Shown: one piece after another, positions 16,906 through 26,470 of the stretch | Layout of the letters: every line of letters starts with the position of its first letter | Numbering within the stretch: position 1 is the stretch's first letter | NCBI RefSeq assembly: GCF_900102925.1 | Contig: NZ_FNKI01000002.1 | Location: 124,001-188,000 of the forward strand | DNA: 64,000 nucleotides | Source of the DNA: Flagellimonas zhangzhouensis | GTDB taxonomy: Bacteria > Bacteroidota > Bacteroidia > Flavobacteriales > Flavobacteriaceae | Direction: 5' to 3' | Position numbers and translations under genes: made by a program | The notes under the pieces: model-generated | The model's input: only the letters and a program-made list of their open reading frames with translations | Told to the model about the DNA's origin: nothing | The model's database searches: none

Positions 16906-18540
16906 TTGAGCACAACAGGTTCACATAGTATAAATTGTAAAGCTTTGCTTTGGGCATTTGGACTCCTATTGGTTTTAGGAATGCAAAGTTGCTCCAAAGA
17001 CGAACCAAGTGCACCTGATCCCGAACCAGAAGTTATTGACCCAACTCCCACGGAACCCGAAGAGGAAGAAGAAACTTTTGATGGCCCAACCTATGCGGAT
17101 GATTATACACCATTGGCTGCTTGGTCTAACAGAGATTCATGGAACTTGGCCAATGTTCACGATCCAACAGTAGTAAAACAAGGCAATTACTACTACATGT
17201 ACCAAACTGATGCTTCCTACGGTAATGCACACGAAGGAAATGGGCATTTTCACGGAAGAAGATCTAAAGACTTGGTCAATTGGGAATATTTGGGTGCCAC
17301 AATGCAAAACGCACCAACTTGGGTAAAAGGTTCCTTGAACACGAATCGAGTAAAAATGGGTCTTCCCGAGATTGAAAATCCTAGCTATGGCTATTGGGCA
17401 CCCTGTGTAAGACAAGTAGGTGGCGTTTACCGCATGTATTACAGCCTAGTGGTGCACGAGTTGATTGAAGGAGATGACGATTGCACCTCATGGGGTGAAA
17501 GGCCTTATATCGGAATGATGGAAACGACCGATTTGGCCTCCAATGTTTGGGAAGACAAAGGAATGGTGGTCACTGCAATTCCCGATGGAGTGGAAGATTA
17601 TTACCGTGATGATTGCGGGGACTGGAGTTCCTATTACAAATTCAACGGAATAGACCCCAGTTTTATAGAAACACCTGAAGGTGAACAATGGCTGATTTAT
17701 GGGTCTTGGATGACAGGAATCGCAGCCGTTCAATTGGATCCGACCACAGGTAAACCATTTCAGTTGGAAACAGAACAAGATTATGGAATCCGAATTGCGG
17801 GTCGTGGTTCACCTGCTGTGAATCGTTGGCAAGCTTTGGAGGGTGCAGAGGTCATTTACAACGAAGACACGGGATATTATTACCTCTTCTTGGCTTATGA
17901 CGAATTATCAAAAGCATATAACACAAGAGTTGCAAGATCTACTTCCATTTTGGGGCCATATGTTGGGATAAATGGCGCCAATGTTTCTCAAGGAGCCGAG
18001 TGTTGGCCCATGCTCACACACCCTTATGCATTTAAGGATCACACAGGTTGGGTGGGCTTTTCACATTGCGCTATCTTTAAGGATGATCTATCGGGAAAAT
18101 GGTATTATGCATCACAGGCAAGATTGCCCGAAGGTGTGCCAGGAATCAATGTGTCAAACGCAGTGATGATGGGGCATGTTCGTGAATTGGAATGGACCTC
18201 CGATGGATGGCCCGTTGTAGCTCCAGAGCGCTATGCCGCAGTACCAGAAACAGAAATTACCGAGGCCGATATTGTTGGGTCTTGGCAGCAAATAACCATG
18301 GAATACCAATATCAGGTGCAACAAACGGCACAAAATGTTACGTTCAACGCTGATGGAACTTTGGGAGGTGCAATGAGCGGATCATGGTCTTTGGAAAGTG
18401 CGACCAAAACATTAATGGTCAACGGTATAGAATGCAAGTTGCTAGATGCTTGGGATTGGGAAGCCTCAACTCGAAAAGTGACATTGTCCTATTCAGGTTT
18501 AACCGATTTGGGCAGACCCGTTTGGGCCAAAAAGAATTGA
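16906..18540 (+). CDS. GH43 endo-arabinanase-like lipoprotein with C-terminal GH43_C domain
   Basis: A surface or periplasmic arabinan-cleaving enzyme of 544 residues. The only plausible start is TTG at 16906, giving a leader with lipobox LGMQSC (about residues 24-29), then an acidic Pro/Glu linker (30-65). The five-bladed GH43 domain (about 75-440) shows catalytic residues VHDPTVV, NGIDPSFIE and LEGAEVIY. Residues 450-544 are a lipocalin-like domain (GSWQQITMEYQYQ...) as in AbnB-type endo-1,5-alpha-L-arabinanases with GH43_C. It lies 7 nt after the GH51 gene. Endo activity is inferred from this two-domain form. Confidence 0.88.
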   Translation: MSTTGSHSINCKALLWAFGLLLVLGMQSCSKDEPSAPDPEPEVIDPTPTEPEEEEETFDGPTYADDYTPLAAWSNRDSWNLANVHDPTVVKQGNYYYMYQTDASYGNAHEGNGHFHGRRSKDLVNWEYLGATMQNAPTWVKGSLNTNRVKMGLPEIENPSYGYWAPCVRQVGGVYRMYYSLVVHELIEGDDDCTSWGERPYIGMMETTDLASNVWEDKGMVVTAIPDGVEDYYRDDCGDWSSYYKFNGIDPSFIETPEGEQWLIYGSWMTGIAAVQLDPTTGKPFQLETEQDYGIRIAGRGSPAVNRWQALEGAEVIYNEDTGYYYLFLAYDELSKAYNTRVARSTSILGPYVGINGANVSQGAECWPMLTHPYAFKDHTGWVGFSHCAIFKDDLSGKWYYASQARLPEGVPGINVSNAVMMGHVRELEWTSDGWPVVAPERYAAVPETEITEADIVGSWQQITMEYQYQVQQTAQNVTFNADGTLGGAMSGSWSLESATKTLMVNGIECKLLDAWDWEASTRKVTLSYSGLTDLGRPVWAKKN

Positions 18541-18544
18541 TGAA

Positions 18545-19537
18545 ATGAAAAAAAGTTTAATCATATTATCTGGAATCCTACTTTTTTCTTGCAAGCAAGA
18601 AAAGGAAACGTCAATTCAAGTTGAAGAACCAAAATCTTTGACCGAAACCAAGGAATTATCCATCAATAATCCTATAATTACGGATGTTTTTACTGCGGAT
18701 CCAGCGGCCATCGTTCACAACGACACTGTTTATTTGTATGCTGGTCATGATGAAGCTCCTAACGATTTCAATTTTTATAAAATGGACGAGTGGTTGGTCT
18801 TTTCATCCACCAACATGGTAGATTGGACTTCGCACCCTGTTCCCTTAAAGGTAACCGATTTTGAATGGGCGAAAGCCGATGCTTGGGCTGCTCAGGTTAT
18901 CGAACGCAATGGCAAATTTTATTGGTATGTAACCGTAGAACATGGCACAATTCCAGGAAAATCCATTGGAGTAGCTGTTGCAGATAGTCCAACAGGACCC
19001 TTTAAAGATGCGTTGGGAAAAGCTTTGGTCACCAACGATATGACCAAGGCTGCAGATATTTCTTGGGACGATATTGATCCGTCGGTGATTATCGATGATG
19101 GTCAGGCGTACCTGTTCTGGGGAAATACAGCTTGCTACTACGCCAAACTCAAAGATAATATGGTGGAATTGGATGGAGAGATTAAAACCATCGACCTGCC
19201 CAATTTTACCGAAGCTCCATGGATCCATAAAAAAGGCGATTGGTATTACCTGTCTTATGCCTACCAATTTCCAGAAAAGACTGCTTATGCAATGAGCAAG
19301 TCCATAGAGGGACCGTGGGAATACAAAGGAATTTTAAACGAATTGGCTGGAAACAGCAACACCAACCATCAAGCTATATTAGAGTATAAAGGGTTGGATT
19401 ACTTCATTTACCATACTGGGGGAATCCAACCCAATGGTGGAAGTTTTAGAAGGTCGGTAAGCATCGATCGATTGCATTACAACGAGGACGGAACATTAAA
19501 ACGCGTGATCATGACCTCCGAAGGAATTCAAAAATAA
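18545..19537 (+). CDS. GH43 family glycosidase, lipoprotein
   Basis: A single-domain GH43 enzyme of 330 residues with a short lipoprotein signal (ILLFSC, cysteine at residue 16). Catalytic positions: general base D in FTADPAA near residue 56, pKa-modulating D in DIDPSVI near 178, and acid E in FTEAPWI near 222. The whole protein is one beta-propeller. Members with this layout include alpha-L-arabinofuranosidases and arabinoxylan-active enzymes; in this locus an exo-acting arabinofuranosidase is most likely. Subfamily was not assigned. It starts 4 nt after the previous GH43 stop, so the hydrolases are a tightly packed operon. Confidence 0.87.
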   Translation: MKKSLIILSGILLFSCKQEKETSIQVEEPKSLTETKELSINNPIITDVFTADPAAIVHNDTVYLYAGHDEAPNDFNFYKMDEWLVFSSTNMVDWTSHPVPLKVTDFEWAKADAWAAQVIERNGKFYWYVTVEHGTIPGKSIGVAVADSPTGPFKDALGKALVTNDMTKAADISWDDIDPSVIIDDGQAYLFWGNTACYYAKLKDNMVELDGEIKTIDLPNFTEAPWIHKKGDWYYLSYAYQFPEKTAYAMSKSIEGPWEYKGILNELAGNSNTNHQAILEYKGLDYFIYHTGGIQPNGGSFRRSVSIDRLHYNEDGTLKRVIMTSEGIQK

Positions 19538-19542
19538 GAGCA

Positions 19543-20526
19543 ATGGGAAAGAGTACAAGTATATTGGTAATGTTGGCTTTAATGGTGTCTTTCGGGTCTT
19601 GTGCCCAAAAAAGACCCATTACCCATGACCCCGTGGTGGCAAAACAAGGGGATACCTACTATTTGTTCTGCACTGGACCAGGAATTACAAGCTTTACCTC
19701 CAAAGACCTTAAAAACTGGACGCAACAAGATCCTGTTTTTCCTGAAAGTCCTGAGTGGGCCTTGGAAGTCGCTCCGGGATTCAATGGACATATTTGGGCT
19801 CCAGATATTACGTTGTACAATGGAACTTATTATTTGTACTATTCCATTTCTGCATTTGGAAAAAATACCTCTGCCATTGGATTGGTTACCAATGCAACCT
19901 TAAATCCAGATGATGATAATTATAAGTGGGAAGATCAAGGAATTGTGATTCAATCCGTGCCCAACCGCGATTTATGGAATGCCATCGACCCCAATTTAAT
20001 ATTTGATGAGAATGGAACACCTTGGATGGCCTTTGGTTCTTTTTGGAGTGGGCTTAAAATGGTGAAAATGAATGCCAATCTCAAAGAAGTGGCCCAGCCC
20101 GAAGAATGGCATACTATTGCTAGAAGGGATAGAGATGCTGGTTTGGCCGATGATGATCCTGGTAATGCTGCATTGGAAGGTCCCTTCATCTTTAAAAAAG
20201 GGGACTACTATTATCAATTTTTGTCATGGGATTTTTGCTGTAGAGGTGAGGAAAGCACCTATAAATTAATGGTCGGTCGTTCAAAATCGGTCACAGGACC
20301 CTATTTAGATAAGGAAGGAAAGCGATTGGATGAAGGTGGAGGCTCTATGGTGATTGAAGGCAATAAAAATTGGTATGGAGTGGGGCACAACAGCGTGTTC
20401 ACTTTTGATGGAAAAGACTACAATTTCATGCATGGGTATGATGCTAGTGACAATGGTCTGCCTAAACTCATTGTAAAAGAAGTAAGCTGGGAAGACGGTT
20501 GGCCCGTTGTTGCTCCCATGAATTGA
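19543..20526 (+). CDS. GH43 arabinan endo-1,5-alpha-L-arabinanase-like lipoprotein
   Basis: A 327-residue GH43 protein with a lipoprotein signal (MVSFGSC, cysteine at residue 20). ITHDPVVAKQGDTYYLF holds the catalytic base, NAIDPNLIFDENGTPWMAFG the second aspartate, and ALEGPFIFKKGDYYY the acid glutamate. HIWAPDITLYNGTYYLYYS and the SFWSGLKM strand are typical of endo-arabinanases of the AbnA type. Compared with the larger GH43 two genes upstream, it lacks the C-terminal lipocalin-like domain. It would cut the alpha-1,5 arabinan backbone into pieces for SusCD. Endo mode is inferred by similarity. Confidence 0.88.
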   Translation: MGKSTSILVMLALMVSFGSCAQKRPITHDPVVAKQGDTYYLFCTGPGITSFTSKDLKNWTQQDPVFPESPEWALEVAPGFNGHIWAPDITLYNGTYYLYYSISAFGKNTSAIGLVTNATLNPDDDNYKWEDQGIVIQSVPNRDLWNAIDPNLIFDENGTPWMAFGSFWSGLKMVKMNANLKEVAQPEEWHTIARRDRDAGLADDDPGNAALEGPFIFKKGDYYYQFLSWDFCCRGEESTYKLMVGRSKSVTGPYLDKEGKRLDEGGGSMVIEGNKNWYGVGHNSVFTFDGKDYNFMHGYDASDNGLPKLIVKEVSWEDGWPVVAPMN

Positions 20527-20537
20527 TATAAAGTTTG

Positions 20538-22112
20538 ATGAAAGCTGCCAAAACAACATATTCGATATTCCTGACCATGATTTTCATGGTGGCACAACTG
20601 GCTGCACAGGAAAAGTATGTTTTGGATATTGACACAGATATCAGCTATCAGACAATTGATAATTTTGGTGCAGCAGCTTGTTGGTTCGGTGAAGGTATCG
20701 GTAAATATTGGCCTTCCGAAAAGAAAGAAGAAATAGCCAAATTATTGTTCAGTAAGAATAAAGATGCCTCAGGGAATCCAGAAGGAATCGGATTATCAGC
20801 TTGGAGATTCAATATTGGTGCAGGTACACAAGAACAAGGCGAAGAAAGTGGTATCAGTGACTTTAGAAAACGAGTGGAGTCTTTTCAAAACCCAGATGGA
20901 AGTTACAATTGGACCAAACAGGAAGGCTATCTCTGGTTAACCAAAAAAGCGAAAGAATATGGGGTGGAAAATCTCATTGCTTTTTCCAATTCACCACCGG
21001 TACAGTTCACTAAAAACGGTTATGGTTTTAAGACCGAAAAGGATTATCAAACCAATTTAAAGGAAGATAAATTTGATGAGTTTGCCGACTTTTTAGCAAC
21101 AGTCATTCAGCATTTTCAAGAAGAAGGTTTGGTTTTCGACTACATCAGCCCTGTGAACGAACCCCAATGGGACTGGTTTGGCGAAGTGGGTAGGGCAAAA
21201 CAAGAGGGGTCACCTTGGAGCAACCAAGATATTGCAAAATTGACCCGTTTGTTGGATAGTGAACTTACTCGTCAAAAACTCGACACCGAAATTTTAGTGT
21301 CAGAATCAGCAATGTTGACCTTTCTTTATGATGGGAATACCACCTCCAGAAAACAGACAGAAGCCTTATTTTCTCCAACTAGTCCCAACTATGTTGGGGA
21401 TTTGAAGCATGTGAAACCCTTGATTGCGGGTCACAGTTATTTTACCGATACGCCCGATACTTCACTTGTCAACATTCGTCGAAACGTGAAGAAAGAAGTG
21501 GAAAAGTACAATGTCGATTTTTGGCAATCCGAATACTCCATGTTGGCCGATGGTTTTCGCGAGGGGAAAGAAGGAAAAATCAGTGCCATGGATTGCGCAC
21601 TTTTCCTTTCCAAGGTTATACATTTTGATTTGACCGAAGCTAATGCAAGTGCTTGGCAATTTTGGAATTCCTTGGAACCTGGCAGCCCAGATTTTGATAC
21701 GCGCTATTATTTTATCGCCTTGGAACCCAACGAGCAACATACGGATGGAAATTTTTATCCAGCCAAAACGCTTTGGGCTATGGGACACTACAGCTATTTC
21801 ATTAAACCGGGAATGCAACGGGTACAATTAAATACTGGTTTGACATCAGAGAGTGCAGCCCAAAAATTCATGGCCTCAGCGTATAAAAATCCAAAAAATG
21901 ACGAATTGGTGTTGGTATTGGTCAATTATGGGGATGAAGAACTGGAATTGGAATTCAAAAAAGCAAAAATAGCCGATTATGGCACCTATGAACACTATCA
22001 AACCACCGAAAATGAAAAAATGAACATGAAAAAGGTGTTTGAAGGCAGTGTTCCAAGCCAATTAAGGTTGTCTAGTAAATCAATTTCCACTGTGGTATTG
22101 CATAAAAGTTAA
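20538..22112 (+). CDS. GH30 glycosidase, endo-beta-1,6-galactanase-like
   Basis: A 524-residue exported enzyme (signal peptide residues 1-24, ending AQLAAQ). The GH30 (beta/alpha)8 barrel carries the acid/base in SPVNEPQWDW near residue 212 and the nucleophile in FWQSEYSML near 328; a side beta domain occupies the last 90 residues. The N-terminal block FGAAACWFGEGIG resembles endo-beta-1,6-galactanases that trim arabinogalactan-protein side chains. The presence of a galactanase-type enzyme among arabinanases suggests the target is arabinogalactan and not plain arabinan. The ATG at 20538 is preferred to the adjoining TTG. Confidence 0.85.
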   Translation: MKAAKTTYSIFLTMIFMVAQLAAQEKYVLDIDTDISYQTIDNFGAAACWFGEGIGKYWPSEKKEEIAKLLFSKNKDASGNPEGIGLSAWRFNIGAGTQEQGEESGISDFRKRVESFQNPDGSYNWTKQEGYLWLTKKAKEYGVENLIAFSNSPPVQFTKNGYGFKTEKDYQTNLKEDKFDEFADFLATVIQHFQEEGLVFDYISPVNEPQWDWFGEVGRAKQEGSPWSNQDIAKLTRLLDSELTRQKLDTEILVSESAMLTFLYDGNTTSRKQTEALFSPTSPNYVGDLKHVKPLIAGHSYFTDTPDTSLVNIRRNVKKEVEKYNVDFWQSEYSMLADGFREGKEGKISAMDCALFLSKVIHFDLTEANASAWQFWNSLEPGSPDFDTRYYFIALEPNEQHTDGNFYPAKTLWAMGHYSYFIKPGMQRVQLNTGLTSESAAQKFMASAYKNPKNDELVLVLVNYGDEELELEFKKAKIADYGTYEHYQTTENEKMNMKKVFEGSVPSQLRLSSKSISTVVLHKS

Positions 22113-22118
22113 AACAGT

Positions 22119-24122
22119 TTGAAAAAAATATATAAATCAAATAAAGTGAGTTCAGTAAAGTATATACTGTTTTTTATTTCTCTTGGATTGTTCTTGGGCT
22201 GTAAGAATGAAACCAAGCAAGAAGTAGCAGAAAACCAAGAACCAAAAACGGGATATAAATTAGAACCTGTAGATATTCAAAATGTGAAAGTGACCGATGA
22301 ATTTTGGTTGCCGATCATTAAAAGGGTTCAGGAAAAAACCATCGAATATGCCATTGCCAAATGTGAGGAAGAAGGTAGATTCGATAACTTTTTGATTGCT
22401 GGTGGACAATTGACAGGTGAAGTAAAAGGTGCTATGCCTTTTGATGATACCGATGTTTACAAAATTATTGAGGGAGCTTCCAACTCTCTAATCAGTGCGC
22501 CAAATCCAAAATTGGAAAAATTAGTGGATTCCTTGGTGTCCATCATTAAAGTAGGGCAAGAGGAAGATGGTTATCTGACCACATGGAGAACCATAAACCC
22601 TGCGAAACCACCAGCACCTTGGGTTGAAGTTAAAGAACCTGTACGATGGGACGGACTGTTCATGAGTCATGAGTTGTACAATGCAGGACATTTGTATGAA
22701 GCAGCTGCGGTACATTTCAAAGCTACTGGAAAAAGAAATTTTCTGGACATCGCAATCAAGAATGCAGACCTAATGGTGAAAACTTTTGGTGAGGGCGAAG
22801 GCAAAATTGATGCCGTTCCTGGGCATCAGATCATAGAAACAGGATTGATCAAATTGTATCAAATAACAGGAAAGGAAGATTACATCAAATTGGCGAAATA
22901 CTTCTTGGACAATCGTGGAAATCCAGAAAACCATGAACTTTTCGGTCCTTATTCCCAAGATCACATTCCCGTAGTGGATCAAGAAGAGGTGGTAGGTCAC
23001 TCGGTGAGAGCTGTTTACATGTACGCTGCCATGACGGATATTGCTGCCATGCAACAAGATACTGCCTACTTAAAGGCCGTTAATGCACTGTGGGACAATA
23101 TGGTGAACAAAAAAATGTATATCACAGGAGGAATTGGTGCCAAACATGATGGAGAGCAGTTTGGAGACAACTACGAGCTCCCAAACCTTACCGCTTACAA
23201 CGAAACCTGTGCCTCAATTGGTGATGTGTACTGGAACCACAGATTGCACAACCTTACTGGAGATGTAAAATATTTTGATGTAATCGAAAGAACCCTTTAC
23301 AACGGATTGATTTCGGGGCTGTCCTTGAGTGGTCAAGAATTTTTCTATCCGAATGCATTGGAATCTGATGGGGTGTACAAATTCAACCGAGGGGAATGTA
23401 CGCGTCAATCTTGGTTCGATTGTTCTTGTTGTCCAACCAACGTAATTCGATTTATTCCAGCTTTACCAGGGTTGATTTACTCCAAATCAGATAACGAATT
23501 ATATGTAAATCTGTATGCTTCCAACGAGGCAATGGTCAAACTTAAAGATCAAGCTGTGTTGGTGTCACAAAGCACTTCATACCCATGGGATGGCAAAGTG
23601 AAGATGGCTGTTAGTCCAGAAAAAGAGGGCGAATTTGCTATCAAATTAAGAGTGCCTGGGTGGGCAAGAAATGAAGTGTTGCCTGGAGACCTATATCACT
23701 ATGCAACCAAAACTGATGACCAAAACCTTATAATGGTTAATGGTGAAAAAATGGATGTAAGGGCCGAAAATGGCTATTACACCATCACTAGAAACTGGAA
23801 TGATGGAGATGAAATCGCTTTGGAATTCCCAATGTCTGTTAGAAAAGTGGAAGCCAATCCATTAGTAGAAGAAGACAAGGGCAAAATGTCCTTGGAATAT
23901 GGGCCATTGGTGTATGCTGTGGAGGAAGTGGACAATAAAGGAAGCTTTGATAACATCCATGTATCAAATAATGATGCTTTCAAAGTTGAAATGCAACCTG
24001 AATTATTGGGTGGCGTAAACACGATTTCAAATGAAAATTTAACGGCAATTCCATACTATGCTTGGTCCAATCGAGGTATAGGAAAAATGAAAGTATGGTT
24101 GCCAATTGAACATATGGACTAA
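22119..24122 (+). CDS. GH127 beta-L-arabinofuranosidase, lipoprotein
   Basis: Belongs to GH127 (formerly DUF1680), retaining enzymes with a cysteine nucleophile and zinc. The 667-residue length is close to HypBA1 of Bifidobacterium (about 658). Zinc and catalytic blocks are present: YNETCASIG near residue 366 and CSCCPTN near 440, matching the Glu-x-Cys and Cys-Cys sets of HypBA1. The start is TTG at 22119, giving a lipoprotein leader with LFLGC. GH127 enzymes release beta-linked L-Araf, as found on hydroxyproline-rich glycoproteins and some arabinogalactans, so its presence widens the target beyond alpha-arabinan. Confidence 0.92.
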   Translation: MKKIYKSNKVSSVKYILFFISLGLFLGCKNETKQEVAENQEPKTGYKLEPVDIQNVKVTDEFWLPIIKRVQEKTIEYAIAKCEEEGRFDNFLIAGGQLTGEVKGAMPFDDTDVYKIIEGASNSLISAPNPKLEKLVDSLVSIIKVGQEEDGYLTTWRTINPAKPPAPWVEVKEPVRWDGLFMSHELYNAGHLYEAAAVHFKATGKRNFLDIAIKNADLMVKTFGEGEGKIDAVPGHQIIETGLIKLYQITGKEDYIKLAKYFLDNRGNPENHELFGPYSQDHIPVVDQEEVVGHSVRAVYMYAAMTDIAAMQQDTAYLKAVNALWDNMVNKKMYITGGIGAKHDGEQFGDNYELPNLTAYNETCASIGDVYWNHRLHNLTGDVKYFDVIERTLYNGLISGLSLSGQEFFYPNALESDGVYKFNRGECTRQSWFDCSCCPTNVIRFIPALPGLIYSKSDNELYVNLYASNEAMVKLKDQAVLVSQSTSYPWDGKVKMAVSPEKEGEFAIKLRVPGWARNEVLPGDLYHYATKTDDQNLIMVNGEKMDVRAENGYYTITRNWNDGDEIALEFPMSVRKVEANPLVEEDKGKMSLEYGPLVYAVEEVDNKGSFDNIHVSNNDAFKVEMQPELLGGVNTISNENLTAIPYYAWSNRGIGKMKVWLPIEHMD

Positions 24123-24156
24123 GAACATTTTAGTCAAAATACATTGAATTGATTGA

Positions 24157-25500
24157 ATGAAAACTGAAAACCAAAAATTAAGCATACTTGAAAAAGTAGG
24201 ATATGGATCTGGCGATGCTGCGGTAAACGTAGTGATCTCCTCCATGTTTTTGATCATTACTTTTTTCTACACCGATGTCTTTGGATTAAAACCCACGGAC
24301 ATGGCCCTACTTTTCTTGTTGGTACGGTTTATCGATGCGATTACCGACCCTTTGATGGGTATAATAACCGATAGGGTCAAAACAAAATGGGGTCGGTATC
24401 GTCCTTACTTTTTGTTCCTTTCCGTTCCATTTGGAATTTCGGTTTTCTTGACCTTTACCACCCCAGGCTTTGATTATGCAGGGAAATTGGTCTACGCCTA
24501 TATCACCTACATTTTTGTGACCATCATGTTCACCTCGGTGACCATTCCATACATTTCATTGATCAGTGTTTTGACCAGTGATCCGCAAGAACGACTTTCG
24601 GCAAATGGTTATCGCTTATTTTTTGCCAAAATAGCCGCATTTATGGTATCCATTGTGGTGCCCATCTTGGCCGATAAATTGGGTGGAGGTAGCATTTCCA
24701 GAGGTTACCAATTGGCTATGGGGATTATGGCCTTGGTAGGAACAGGTTTGTTGCTGTTCTCATTTTTTACCACCAAAGAACGTGTAGAGCATGTCGTTGA
24801 TGAAAAACCGTTGCTTCAACAATTCAAATTGTTGCTCAAAAATGGTCAGTGGACGCTTTTGTTGGGTGTTTGTTTCTTCGGAACCGTAGGATATGTAATC
24901 CGTAACTCCGTAGCGATTTTCTACGCCAAATATTTCTTGGGAGGAGATGCAGGTATGCAATCCACCTTTTTGGCAACAGGAGTTGTGGCAGCCATTTTGG
25001 CCATGCCAGCTTCCACCTTGATTACCAAAAAATACTGCAAGGTTAAATTATTCAAATGGACCCAAATTGCTGTGGGTGTCATCAGTTTGATCATGCTTTT
25101 GGTGGTAAAACCAGGCGATGTGATGGTAGCCTATGTGCTTTATTTCATCCTCTCTTTTGTGGTGGATTTACATGCACCGATTTTCTGGTCCGCCATCGCC
25201 GAGGCCGTTGATTATGGACATGCTGAAAGTGGACAACGTGTTTCTGGGCTTTCTTTTGGAGGAATTTCATTAGCTCAAAAAATGGGAATGGGAATCGCTG
25301 GAGCAGCGGTTGGATACTTACTTGATTATTTTGAATACGTACCGAATGCTGTGGAGCAAAGCGAGTTCGCACTTTATGGAATTGCATTAATGTTGACAGT
25401 GATTCCAGGCGTATTTCACACCATCATGGGAGCCATGATGTTCCGCTATAAAATAACAGACGAATATTACGAAACTATAAAAGCCAAATTGGGAATATAA
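24157..25500 (+). CDS. GPH-family (MFS) sugar:cation symporter
   Basis: A 12-helix inner-membrane transporter of 447 residues from the glycoside-pentoside-hexuronide:cation symporter family (MelB, XynB relatives). The family block LLFLVRFIDAITDPLMG with the following D/R-K-W-G-R-Y-R-P-Y loop lies at about residues 45-85. It sits between the periplasmic hydrolases and a GH43 lacking a signal peptide, which suggests import of short arabino-oligosaccharides that are then cut in the cytosol. The specific sugar is inferred from context. Confidence 0.9.
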   Translation: MKTENQKLSILEKVGYGSGDAAVNVVISSMFLIITFFYTDVFGLKPTDMALLFLLVRFIDAITDPLMGIITDRVKTKWGRYRPYFLFLSVPFGISVFLTFTTPGFDYAGKLVYAYITYIFVTIMFTSVTIPYISLISVLTSDPQERLSANGYRLFFAKIAAFMVSIVVPILADKLGGGSISRGYQLAMGIMALVGTGLLLFSFFTTKERVEHVVDEKPLLQQFKLLLKNGQWTLLLGVCFFGTVGYVIRNSVAIFYAKYFLGGDAGMQSTFLATGVVAAILAMPASTLITKKYCKVKLFKWTQIAVGVISLIMLLVVKPGDVMVAYVLYFILSFVVDLHAPIFWSAIAEAVDYGHAESGQRVSGLSFGGISLAQKMGMGIAGAAVGYLLDYFEYVPNAVEQSEFALYGIALMLTVIPGVFHTIMGAMMFRYKITDEYYETIKAKLGI

Positions 25501-25502
25501 TC

Positions 25503-26450
25503 ATGGGTGATTCAAAATCATATGCACCAATAGTAGAGCAACGGGCAGACCCTTTTATCTATAAACACACAGATGGGTACTATTACTTCACAGGATCGGT
25601 GCCGTCTTATGATTCAATTGAACTAAGACGAGCAAAAACTATAGATGGTTTAGCCGAGGCAGAAGCGTTCAATGTATGGTTCAAGCATGAATCAGGTCCC
25701 ATGAGTCAACATATTTGGGCGCCCGAAATTCATTATTTGGATGGAGAATGGTACGTCTATTTTGCAGCGAGCGAAGTGGATGACATTTGGAAATTGAGAC
25801 CCTATGTAATTAAATGTACAGGACAAGACCCATTGAATGATGAGTGGATTGAGTTGGGACAAATGCGGGCAACTGATGGAGACAATAAATCTTTTATTGA
25901 TTTCTCATTGGATGGAACCGTGTTTGATCACAATGGAAAAAGATATTTCTGCTGGGCAGAAAAAACAGGCGGTCAGTTCGCTGCCTCTAACTTGTATTTG
26001 GCGGAAATGGAATCGCCCATCAAACTAAAGACTACCCAATTTATGCTTACCACTCCCGATTACGATTGGGAACGCGTGGATTTTTGGGTGAACGAAGGTC
26101 CTGCAGTGATTAAAAATGATGGTAAAATCTATATCACTTTTTCAGCAAGTGCTACAGGAGCTTGCTATTGCATGGGCTTGATGGAGGCTGAGGAAGATTC
26201 TGATTTGTTGGACAGAAATTCTTGGAAAAAATCAAGATACCCAGTGTTGGAAACTGATTATGAAAAGGGGATTTATGGCCCAGGACACAACAGTTTTACC
26301 ATTGCTGAAGATGGAGAGACTCCCTTATGTATTTACCATGCGAGGGATTATGAGAAAATAGAAGGCGACCCATTATACGATTCCAATCGACATGCCAGAA
26401 TGATGAAAGTGGAATTTGATGCGGAGGGAAGACCCGTCTTCAAACTTTAA
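25503..26450 (+). CDS. Cytosolic GH43 alpha-L-arabinofuranosidase-like protein
   Basis: A 315-residue GH43 protein without a signal peptide. Catalytic residues can be placed in EQRADPFIYK (base), DFSLDGTVFDHNGKRYF (second Asp) and NEGPAVIKNDGKIYITFS (acid). GHNSFTIAEDGE near the end is a common GH43 block. It starts 2 nt after the symporter stop, so the pair is probably translated together: the transporter brings in arabino-oligosaccharides and this enzyme releases arabinose inside. It differs from the other three GH43 proteins of the locus in location and sequence. Confidence 0.87.
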   Translation: MGDSKSYAPIVEQRADPFIYKHTDGYYYFTGSVPSYDSIELRRAKTIDGLAEAEAFNVWFKHESGPMSQHIWAPEIHYLDGEWYVYFAASEVDDIWKLRPYVIKCTGQDPLNDEWIELGQMRATDGDNKSFIDFSLDGTVFDHNGKRYFCWAEKTGGQFAASNLYLAEMESPIKLKTTQFMLTTPDYDWERVDFWVNEGPAVIKNDGKIYITFSASATGACYCMGLMEAEEDSDLLDRNSWKKSRYPVLETDYEKGIYGPGHNSFTIAEDGETPLCIYHARDYEKIEGDPLYDSNRHARMMKVEFDAEGRPVFKL

Positions 26451-26470
26451 AAAGAAAAAAACAGAATAAC

